From Cyanobium sp. CH-040 (GTDB lineage: Bacteria; Cyanobacteriota; Cyanobacteriia; PCC-6307; Cyanobiaceae): a stretch of 64,000 nt of DNA. A model generated the notes under the pieces. That model worked only from the letters and a program-made list of their open reading frames with translations. It made no database searches and had not been told where the DNA came from. The position numbers and the translations under genes are program-made. Shown here piece by piece: positions 9,209-16,423 of this stretch (its first letter is position 1; every line of letters starts with the position of its first letter). Where the stretch lies: the NCBI RefSeq assembly GCF_024346135.1, contig NZ_JAGQCJ010000010.1, forward strand, positions 46,074-110,073, read 5' to 3'.

Positions 9209-12200
9209 TCGAGACCCTCGAGGAGGGACCCTTCGCCCGCATGGTGCGGGTGCTGGATCAGCGCGACGGGCGACTGGTGCTGCTGCGCATGCTGCGCCAC
9301 GAACGCCCCAGCGCCGAGGCGATCGCCAGCCTGGAGCATGAGGCGGCGGTGTGCGACGGCCTCGAGGCCGGGGCGACCCTGCCACTGCTGCGGCTGGAGC
9401 GGCACCAGGACCTGCCGGTGCTGGTGTTCGAGGATCCGGGCGGCCAGACCCTGAGCCGCAGGCGCCAGGAGTTCGCCGCCGATCGTGAGCGCTTGCTCAG
9501 CCTGATCCGGCACGCCGCCCGTGCCCTGGGCGCACTGCACCGTCAGGGGCTTCTGCACAACAACCTCAGCCCCCGCTGCCTGCTGCTGGCGGAGGATGGC
9601 GCGGTGCGGCTGCTGGCGCTGGAGCAGGCGGCTCCACTGGGCAACCCGCCGCCCCAGACCCCCGAGCAGCGGCCCCTCGAGGATCTCCTCTACCTCTCTC
9701 CGGAGGCCAGCGGACGGCTGCAGCGGACCCCGGACCGTCGCAGCGATCTCTACGCCCTCGGCATCTGCCTCTACGACCTGCTCACCGGCCGTACCCCCTT
9801 CGCCGCCAGTGATCCGATGGCGGTGATCCATGGGCACCTCGCCCGCTCTCCCGAACCGCCCCACCAGCTCGAGCCCGGGATTCCGGACGCCCTCTCGGCC
9901 CTGGTGCTCAAGCTGCTGGCCAAGCAGCCCGACGACCGCTACCAGACCATCCACGGTCTGCTGGCCGACCTGGGGGAGTGTTCCAGCCAGTTGCAGCGCC
10001 TGGGGAGGATCGAGCCCTTCGCCCTGGGCAGTGCCGACCGCGGCGATCGCCTGGTGATTCCCAAGCGGCTGTTCGGCCGTGCCAGCGACCGCCAGCGTCT
10101 GCTGGTGCGGGTGGAACAGGCCCTGGCGGGGGCGGTGGCGATGGTGGGGCTCAGCGGGGCGGCCGGGGTCGGCAAATCGAGCCTGATCGACTCGCTGCGG
10201 CCAGCCCTGCAGCACCGCCGCTGCCTGGTCGCGGAGGGCAAGTGCGATCAGCTGGGGCTGAACATCCCCTACGCGCCCCTGATCCAGTGCTTCGCGGCGC
10301 TGGCGCGTCAGGTGCTGAGCCAGGACGCGGAGGCTCTGCAGGCCTGGCGCCGGCGGCTGCAGAGCGCTCTCGGGGGTGCGGCCCAGCTGCTGGTGGAGGT
10401 GCTGCCGGAACTCGGGCTGATCCTCGGGCCCCAGCCCCAGCCCGAACCGCTGCCCCCGGTGGAGGCTCAGAACCGCTTCCGCCAGGTGGTACTGCGCTTC
10501 CTGGCGGTGTTCGCCCAGCCGGACCATCCCCTGGTGCTGGTGCTGGACGACCTCCAGTGGGCCGATCAGGGCTCCCTGAGCATCCTTCGGGAGCTGCTGC
10601 TCCGCGACGGCCTGGCGAACCTCCTGGTGATCGCCGCCTGGCGGGATCAGGAGCTGGGGCCGGCCCATCCGCTGCCGGCGATGCTGCAGCAGCTCGCCAG
10701 TCAGGCAGCCCGGCTGGAGACCATCCAGCTCCAGCCCCTGCAGGCTGACGACGTGAACCACCTGCTGGCGGCCTGCTTCAGCTGCCCGGCCGCCGAGTGC
10801 CGGGAACTGGCCCGCCGGTTGCAGGACACCACCGGCGGCAACCCCTTCTTCATCAACCAGTTGCTGCAGAACCTCTTCCGCGAGGGTCACGTGCGCTTCG
10901 ACGGCCAGCGCTGGATCTGGGATCTGGGGAGCATCCGGGCCGCCACCTTCCCCGATGACGTGGTGAGCCTGGTGCTGGACGAACTGAAGCGCCTGCCGGC
11001 GCCGGTGCGGCGCACCCTCACCCTCGCCGCCTGCCTGGGCAACCGCTTCGATGCCACGGCCCTGGCGCTGGTGGGCGGCGAGCCCACCGCCACGGTTCGC
11101 CGCCATCTGGGCGCGGGCGAGGCGGCCAACCTGGTGGCCCCTCTGGTGAGCTCCGGGTCACCGGATTCGGCCTACCGCTTCCTGCACGACCGCATCCAGC
11201 AGGCGGCCTACGCGGCCCTGGCCGACGAGCGGGAGCGGGCGGCCATTCACCTGCGGGTGGGCCGGCGCATGCTGGCCGGCCGCGAGGCCCTGGCCGAAGG
11301 ACAGCTGTTCGACCTGGTGGATCACCTCAACCGGGGCCGGCCGCTGATCGACGACCCTCGTGAGCGGCTCGAGCTGGCCGGCCTGAATCTGGAGGCCGCC
11401 CGCCGGGCCAAGGCCTCGGTGGCCTACGCCAACGCCCTCGCCTACCTCGAGCAGGGGGTGACCCTGCTGCCGCCGGACGCCTGGCGCCGGCACCATCGCC
11501 TCGCCTACGACCTCCACAAGGACCTGCTGGAGTCTCAGTACCTCTGCGGCGCGATCGACCAGGCCCAGGACACCGCCGCCATCCTGCTCAGCCACGTGCG
11601 CGACCGGCTGCAGCTGGCGGAGGTGCAGGGGCTGCGGATGATCCTGGCCACGGCCCTCAACCGCATGAGCGAGGTGCTGGAGCTGGGCTATGCGGCCCTG
11701 CGCGAGCTGGGTCTGCCCATGCCCCCCACCCCGACCGCGGTGCGGCGGGCCCAGCACCTGGAGACCTGGCGCATCCAGCAGCTGCTGCTGGGCCGCTCGA
11801 TCCCGGCGCTGGCCCACCAGCCGCCGCTGCAGGACCCCCTGCAGCAGGCACGGCTGACCCTGATGGCCCAGATGATCCCGGCCCTCTACTACCTCGACAT
11901 GGAGGCCAGCCACCTCTGCTATCTGCGGATGGCCCGGCTGTCGATGCAGCACGGCCACGCGCCGGTCTCGGCCATGGCCTATCTCGGCCTCGGTCGCTTT
12001 CTCGGTGAAGAGCGGGGACGTTTCCTCCAGCGCCAGCAGTTCGGCCGGGTGGGTCTGCAGCTGGCGGAGCACTACGGCAGCCAGGCCCTGCTCTGCAAGG
12101 CCCATTTCCTCTATGGGGGCTTCATCCACGGCTGGAGCGACCCAGCCCTGGAGGCGACGGGCCACCTGCGCCGGGCCTTCGAGGCGGGGATGGCGTCCGG

Positions 12201-14376
12201 CGATCTGGTGTGGGCCTGCTACGCCAACAACGTGCTGTGCATGCAGCTGGTGTTCCTGGGCCGCCCCTACGCCGAGATCGAAGCGGAGAGCCAGCGCTGC
12301 CTCGACCATGCCCGGCAGGTGGGTGAGCACTACACCCCGGTGTTCTTCCTGGTCACGCGGCAGCTGGCGCGCTGCCTGCAGGGCCGCACCCGCGGCGCCA
12401 CCGACCTCAGTGACGCCGAGTTCGACGAGCTGGCGCAGCGGACGCTGCTGGAGCAGCGGCCCGAGTTCCGCGTCGCCCTGCACTGGTACCAGCTCTGCAA
12501 GACGCAGGTGCTGCTGCAGGCCGGGGAGCACCACCAGGCCCTGGCGATGGTGCGTGCCGCCCGATCCACCCGTGCCGCCGCCTCAGGGTTGCTGCACGCG
12601 GCCGAGGATGACCTGCTGCAGGCCCTCTGTCTGGCGGCCGTGCTGCCGGAGGAAGGCGATCCCGCCCTGCGGCGGCTTCATCGCCAGAGCCTGCGCCGCC
12701 TGGGGCGCGACCTCGATGGCCGAGCCCGTCTCTGCCCCGCCAACTTCCGCCACCGCGCCCTGCTGGTGCAGGCCGAGACCGCCTGGGTGGACGGCAGGAC
12801 CGCCCAGGCTCTGGAGCTCTATGGGCTGGCGATTCAGGCGGCCCTGGAGGCCGGTCATGAACCCCTGGCCGCCTATGCCCATGCCAGGGCGGCTGCCCTG
12901 CACCGCAGCCTCGGCGACCCGGTGGCCGCCCGCGCCCATGCCGAGGAGGCCCGCTACCGCCGGGAGCGGCTGGGGCAGCTGCGGGCCGCCGGCGAGCAGG
13001 CCGCCCCCCGGCAGCCGGTGAGCGGCCTGCTGGGCAGGAGCCTGGATCTGCACAGCCTGATCGAGTCGATGCAGGCCCTCTCCAGGGAGATCCTGCTCGA
13101 CCGCCTCCTGGATCGGATCGTGGAGATCCTCCTGGCGAATGCCGGTGCCGAGCGGGTGGTGCTCGTGCTGGATGCGGGCGAGCAGGCGCTGATCCAGGCC
13201 GAGGGCCGGGCCGACCCCCGGCAGGTGGAGGTGCTGCAGGCCCGGCCGCTGGCCGAGAGCCACGATCTGCCGCTCTCGATCGTGCGCATGGTGCGCCGGC
13301 TGCGCCGGCCGGTGGTGCTTGCCGATGCGGCCGCCGAGGGCGAGTTCCGCCACGATCCGCGGGTGATGGCCGCCGGGCTGCGCTCGGTGCTCTGCCTGCC
13401 GCTCACCCTGCAGTCGCAGGTGCTGGGGGTGGTGTATCTGGAGAACAACCTGGCTAGCGACGTCTTCGGCAGCCTGCGCCTCGAGACCATCGAAATTCTC
13501 GGCACCCAGCTGGCCATCTCCCTGGAGAACGCGCGCCTCTATGGCGAGATGGCGCGGATCAACCGCTCCTACGGCCGCTTCATCCCCCACGAATTTCTGA
13601 GCTTTCTGGGCCGCGACAGCATCCTGGACGTGGAGCTCGGGGATCAGATCCTCAAGCGGATGACCGTGCTCTTCGCCGACATCCGCGATTTCACGGCGAT
13701 CTCCGAGCGGCTGACGCCCAAGGAGAGCTTCGATTTCCTCAACGCCTACCTGCGCCGGGTGGGACCGATCATCCGCGAACACGACGGCTTCATCGACAAG
13801 TACATCGGCGATGCCGTGATGGCGCTGTTCCCCCGCAGCGCCGCCGATGCGGTAAGGGCGGCCCTGGCGATCCAGCGCGAGGTGGCCGCCTACAACCGCG
13901 ACCGCCGCGCCGTCGATGGCGCACCGCTGCGCATCGGCATCGGCATCCACACGGGTGATCTGATGCTGGGCACCGTCGGTGAGGAGGAGCGGATGGAGAG
14001 CACCGTGATCTCCGATGCGGTCAACCTGGCGGACCGCGTGGAGGACCTCACCAAGACCTTCGGCTGCGGCATCGCCCTCACCGCCGACACCCTCGAGGAC
14101 GTCGCCGCTTCCCTGCCGGTGACGGTTCGCTCCCTCGGGGATCTGCAGGTGCGGGGCAAGTCGCTGCCGGTGAAGGTGCTCGAGCTGATCGACGATGGCG
14201 GCCACCCCGGCGGCGGTGCCGCCAGGCGGGCCACCCTGGAGCGGTTCGAGATGGGCGTGGAGGCTTTTCACGCCGGCCGCTTCACGACCGCCGCCGAGGC
14301 GTTCGCAGCGGTGCTGCGGGAGGATCCGGAGGACACGGTGGCCGCCCAGTTCCTGCGCCGCTGCACCGATGGCTGA
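9181..14376 (+). CDS. Pseudokinase-AAA-GAF-adenylate cyclase signalling protein
   Basis: A cytoplasmic sensor of 1731 residues. Residues 1-275 have a Ser/Thr-kinase fold but lack key residues: Arg36 replaces the ATP lysine, HNN (126-128) replaces HRD, and no DFG is seen. A STAND/AAA-type ATPase follows, with Walker A GAAGVGKS (326-333) and Walker B LVLDDLQWAD around 456. Next come a long TPR-like helical region (about 700-1290) and a GAF domain (about 1300-1450). The C-terminus is a class III nucleotide cyclase: metal Asp1500 and Asp1544, Lys1540 (DKYIGD) favouring ATP, and transition-state Asn1615/Arg1619 (NLADR). cAMP synthesis is therefore the likely output. The layout resembles cyanobacterial PK-AAA-GAF sensors, where a histidine kinase often takes the place of the cyclase. 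GTG 9181 overlaps the oxygenase gene by 28 bases. Confidence 0.9.
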   Translation: MPTSPGYSLIETLEEGPFARMVRVLDQRDGRLVLLRMLRHERPSAEAIASLEHEAAVCDGLEAGATLPLLRLERHQDLPVLVFEDPGGQTLSRRRQEFAADRERLLSLIRHAARALGALHRQGLLHNNLSPRCLLLAEDGAVRLLALEQAAPLGNPPPQTPEQRPLEDLLYLSPEASGRLQRTPDRRSDLYALGICLYDLLTGRTPFAASDPMAVIHGHLARSPEPPHQLEPGIPDALSALVLKLLAKQPDDRYQTIHGLLADLGECSSQLQRLGRIEPFALGSADRGDRLVIPKRLFGRASDRQRLLVRVEQALAGAVAMVGLSGAAGVGKSSLIDSLRPALQHRRCLVAEGKCDQLGLNIPYAPLIQCFAALARQVLSQDAEALQAWRRRLQSALGGAAQLLVEVLPELGLILGPQPQPEPLPPVEAQNRFRQVVLRFLAVFAQPDHPLVLVLDDLQWADQGSLSILRELLLRDGLANLLVIAAWRDQELGPAHPLPAMLQQLASQAARLETIQLQPLQADDVNHLLAACFSCPAAECRELARRLQDTTGGNPFFINQLLQNLFREGHVRFDGQRWIWDLGSIRAATFPDDVVSLVLDELKRLPAPVRRTLTLAACLGNRFDATALALVGGEPTATVRRHLGAGEAANLVAPLVSSGSPDSAYRFLHDRIQQAAYAALADERERAAIHLRVGRRMLAGREALAEGQLFDLVDHLNRGRPLIDDPRERLELAGLNLEAARRAKASVAYANALAYLEQGVTLLPPDAWRRHHRLAYDLHKDLLESQYLCGAIDQAQDTAAILLSHVRDRLQLAEVQGLRMILATALNRMSEVLELGYAALRELGLPMPPTPTAVRRAQHLETWRIQQLLLGRSIPALAHQPPLQDPLQQARLTLMAQMIPALYYLDMEASHLCYLRMARLSMQHGHAPVSAMAYLGLGRFLGEERGRFLQRQQFGRVGLQLAEHYGSQALLCKAHFLYGGFIHGWSDPALEATGHLRRAFEAGMASGDLVWACYANNVLCMQLVFLGRPYAEIEAESQRCLDHARQVGEHYTPVFFLVTRQLARCLQGRTRGATDLSDAEFDELAQRTLLEQRPEFRVALHWYQLCKTQVLLQAGEHHQALAMVRAARSTRAAASGLLHAAEDDLLQALCLAAVLPEEGDPALRRLHRQSLRRLGRDLDGRARLCPANFRHRALLVQAETAWVDGRTAQALELYGLAIQAALEAGHEPLAAYAHARAAALHRSLGDPVAARAHAEEARYRRERLGQLRAAGEQAAPRQPVSGLLGRSLDLHSLIESMQALSREILLDRLLDRIVEILLANAGAERVVLVLDAGEQALIQAEGRADPRQVEVLQARPLAESHDLPLSIVRMVRRLRRPVVLADAAAEGEFRHDPRVMAAGLRSVLCLPLTLQSQVLGVVYLENNLASDVFGSLRLETIEILGTQLAISLENARLYGEMARINRSYGRFIPHEFLSFLGRDSILDVELGDQILKRMTVLFADIRDFTAISERLTPKESFDFLNAYLRRVGPIIREHDGFIDKYIGDAVMALFPRSAADAVRAALAIQREVAAYNRDRRAVDGAPLRIGIGIHTGDLMLGTVGEEERMESTVISDAVNLADRVEDLTKTFGCGIALTADTLEDVAASLPVTVRSLGDLQVRGKSLPVKVLELIDDGGHPGGGAARRATLERFEMGVEAFHAGRFTTAAEAFAAVLREDPEDTVAAQFLRRCTDG

Positions 14377-14980
14377 AGCCCTGCTGGATCAACTGCTCCC
14401 CGCCCTGCGTTCCCCGCTGGGGGCCCTGGCCTTCGTGCCCCTCTACGCCCTGTGGGTGACGCTGCTGCTGCCAGGGGTGTGGGCCTCGATGCTGGCCGGT
14501 GCGCTCTACGGTCCGTGGTGGGGCAGTGCGGTGGTGTTCGTGGGCGCCTGCCTGGGGGCCGAGGCCGCCTTCCTGCTGGGCCGCGGCTGGCTGCGGCAGT
14601 GGGCCCGCCGCCGCCTCGCCGCCGTGCCCAGGCTGCTGGCGATCGAGCAGGCCGTGAGCCGCGAGGGGCTGCGGCTGGTGCTGCTCACCCGCCTGTCGCC
14701 GGCCTTCCCGTTTTCCCTGCTCAACCTCGCCTACGGCCTCAGCGAGGTGAGCCTGCGCGACTACTCGATCGGCCTGATCGGCATCCTGCCGGGCACGATC
14801 CTGTTCTGCGGCCTGGGGGCGCTGGCCGGTGATGTGGCCCGCTTCGGCGAGGTGCTCAGCGGCCAGGCCGACGCCACCACCTGGACCCTGCGGCTGGTGG
14901 GCGTGCTGGCCACCGTGGGTTCGGTGTGGCTGGTGGGACGGGCGGCGCGGCAGGCCCTGGGCGCCGACAGCGACGCGTGA
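14369..14980 (+). CDS. TVP38/TMEM64-family (SNARE-associated) membrane protein
   Basis: A 203-residue polytopic membrane protein of the TVP38/DedA-like VTT superfamily. It shows the family core G-x-x-Y/W-G...G-A-x-x-G (ALYGPWWGS, GACLGAEAAFLLGRG) and the re-entrant motif LTRLSPAFPFSLLNLAYGL. Family members are thought to act in lipid scrambling or membrane homeostasis, and the specific role here is unknown. ATG 14369 lies within the last codons of the cyclase gene (8-base overlap), so this is probably the fourth gene of the carotenoid oxygenase-cyclase operon. In-frame codons upstream of 14369 belong to the cyclase coding region and are not part of this protein. Confidence 0.85.
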   Translation: MAEALLDQLLPALRSPLGALAFVPLYALWVTLLLPGVWASMLAGALYGPWWGSAVVFVGACLGAEAAFLLGRGWLRQWARRRLAAVPRLLAIEQAVSREGLRLVLLTRLSPAFPFSLLNLAYGLSEVSLRDYSIGLIGILPGTILFCGLGALAGDVARFGEVLSGQADATTWTLRLVGVLATVGSVWLVGRAARQALGADSDA

Positions 14981-15023
14981 GCCAACCCCGCAGGACAGCC
15001 GCCGGCACCAGTCGAGCCACCGA

Positions 15024-15353
15024 TCAGCGCTGCCTGCGGAGGGACGTGCCCCGGTTTCTGTTCGAACCTGCCGTGGCCGTGTCGGTGGTGGCTGCCACGG
15101 CAGTGGCTGTTGGTTTGGCATCGCCAGCGCGCTTCTTGCCGCGCGGTCCGCTGTTCTCGGCAGCCGTCAGTGACACCGGACTGAGGGAACGTCCTTCGGC
15201 TGAGACGTGGTTGGCGGGATGGCGGGGATGGATGGATGTGAGGGAGAGAACCACGATGGCGGTGGCCGTGGAGGCGGCGATCGCGATCAGGGCGGTGTGC
15301 GGCCGCGCAGCGCCGATGGCCGGTTGTGAGATGGCGGCGGGAAGGGTGGACAT
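15024..15353 (-). CDS. Possible small single-pass membrane protein
   Basis: This frame encodes 109 residues: a short polar N-terminus, one plausible membrane helix (about residues 20-38, TALIAIAASTATAIVVLSL), then a basic, Ala/Thr-rich, low-complexity tail. I do not recognise a family. It would read against the flow of its neighbours, and no clear ribosome binding site precedes ATG 15353. In GC-rich DNA an open frame of this length can occur by chance; the composition of the tail (KKRAGDAKPTATAV) is the main reason to keep it. Treat as unproven. Confidence 0.35.
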   Translation of the reverse strand: MSTLPAAISQPAIGAARPHTALIAIAASTATAIVVLSLTSIHPRHPANHVSAEGRSLSPVSLTAAENSGPRGKKRAGDAKPTATAVAATTDTATAGSNRNRGTSLRRQR

Positions 15354-15475
15354 GGCTGGGGAGTTCGTGAGGTGGAGGATGGGCTCATCCCCTTGAACAC
15401 CACAAGCATGTCGGGGTCCATTCCGCTGGGCTCGTGACGCGCTGACTGGCAGCCGTCATGATGAGGGGAGCAACG

Positions 15476-15491
15476 TGTCATGGAGATGACA
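15476..15491. promoter_or_regulatory. Perfect inverted repeat, candidate Crp/Fnr-type operator
   Basis: TGTCAT-GGAG-ATGACA is a perfect dyad with 6-base arms. Its geometry (5-base half sites TGTCA/TGACA with six bases between) matches Crp/Fnr-family operators (E. coli Crp: TGTGA-N6-TCACA), with one base changed per half site. It lies about 130 bases before the start of a Crp-family gene, as expected for autoregulation. Binding is inferred, not shown. Confidence 0.45.
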
Positions 15492-15619
15492 GCTGGCCGT
15501 TCCCTGAGTTTCCGTGGGCTTCCTGCCTGTGTTCGATAACGGTTGAACGACGCATCAGTTGCCCATCAGCTGCGCCGTGAAGGGCGGCGGCCGTCCGTTG
15601 TTTCCCTCGTAACCCTGGA

Positions 15620-16318
15620 ATGCAAGTCGCTCCCTCGTGCGATGTTTCTGAGTTAGCGGCCTTCCCGTTGTTTACTGGACTTGAGGATTCCTTGCTGCAG
15701 CGATTTCTTGAGGACCATCGTGTGTTGTTGGTGCCTGCGGCTCAGCAGATTGTCTTCGAGGCGGATTGGAGTGAGGGTCTGTTTCTGATTCGAACCGGGA
15801 TCGTCAAGGTCCGCAGCATCAATGTTCATGGCGGCGAGGTGGTGGTGGCTCTGCTGGGAATCGGCGACATGTTCGGTGAGCTGGCGATGCTGCAGGGCCA
15901 TGGACGCCGCTCCGCCGATGTGGTGGCCCTGACGCCGCTCGAAGTGGTGAAGCTGCGCTGGTCGGGTCTTCAGCAGGAACTGCAGCGCTCACCATCGTTC
16001 GCCCTGGCGATGGCACGGCTTCAGGCCGCACGCCTCCTGGCCATGGGCAAACGGTTCACGTTGCGGGGAGAAGATGCCACAACCCGCGTTCTGGCCACCC
16101 TGCTGGAGCTGGCCCGTTGCAACAGCGATGGTCAGGATCCCCAGGGTGTGATCCCATGCCTCAGTCAGACCGAGATCGCCACCATCAGTGGTTTGGCGAG
16201 GGGCACCACCTCCAAGATCCTCACCCAGCTGCGCACCCGCGGCACGCTGGTGGACACCCCCACCGGGCTGCAGATCGCGGATCTCAAGCCGCTGCGCAAG
16301 CGAGGCCTGATCAGCTAG
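15620..16318 (+). CDS. Crp/Fnr-family transcription regulator, cAMP-type pocket
   Basis: A protein of 232 residues with an N-terminal cyclic-nucleotide-binding barrel and a C-terminal winged helix-turn-helix. The phosphate-binding cassette GELAMLQGHGRRSA lines up without gaps to E. coli Crp residues 71-84, and the cAMP contacts Glu72, Arg82 and Ser83 are all kept. The recognition helix region LSQTEIATISGLARGTTSKILTQL keeps the equivalent of Arg180, but Glu181 is Gly and Arg185 is Lys, so its DNA preference probably differs from TGTGA. No cysteine cluster for an iron-sulphur centre is seen, which argues against Fnr. The gene follows the adenylate-cyclase operon, which makes cAMP a plausible ligand. 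The C-helix contacts could not be aligned with certainty. Confidence 0.88.
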   Translation: MQVAPSCDVSELAAFPLFTGLEDSLLQRFLEDHRVLLVPAAQQIVFEADWSEGLFLIRTGIVKVRSINVHGGEVVVALLGIGDMFGELAMLQGHGRRSADVVALTPLEVVKLRWSGLQQELQRSPSFALAMARLQAARLLAMGKRFTLRGEDATTRVLATLLELARCNSDGQDPQGVIPCLSQTEIATISGLARGTTSKILTQLRTRGTLVDTPTGLQIADLKPLRKRGLIS

Positions 16319-16359
16319 GCAGCCGTGCGGTCCCACCGGGGGGTGCGGGGGGCCTGATC

Positions 16360-16389
16360 CTTAAGCGCCCCTTAAGGACGACTTAACGA
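16360..16389 (+). promoter_or_regulatory. Pho box: three CTTAA repeats at 11-base spacing
   Basis: CTTAAGCG-CCC-CTTAAGGA-CGA-CTTAACGA: three 8-base units starting at 16360, 16371 and 16382, each separated by exactly three bases. This matches the known cyanobacterial PhoB (SphR) operator of tandem PyTTAA-type octamers. It lies 35 bases before GTG 16424 (55 before ATG 16445) and so should activate the downstream gene under phosphate limitation. Confidence 0.85.
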
Positions 16390-16423
16390 CGCCATCCGCC
16401 CTCCGGCGGAACAGTGGGGCCGC

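Larger units (their letters stand above)
14981..15619. other. 639-base gap before the Crp-family gene
   Basis: No convincing plus-strand gene lies here. The first half may hold a small minus-strand membrane protein gene (15024-15353, listed separately). The second half is likely the leader of the Crp-family gene and holds a perfect inverted repeat at 15476-15491. I saw no terminator for the upstream operon. Confidence 0.5.

Noticed and set aside
7106..11106. Long open frames on the minus strand opposite the oxygenase and cyclase genes
   Set aside because: They are mirror frames caused by high GC and strong third-position bias. Their translations are Gln/His/Gly/Arg-rich, lack any domain, and lie wholly opposite genes with clear motifs.
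15531..15548. GTTC-N10-GAAC inverted repeat upstream of the Crp-family gene
   Set aside because: Four-base arms are too short to separate from chance; the 15476 palindrome is far stronger.
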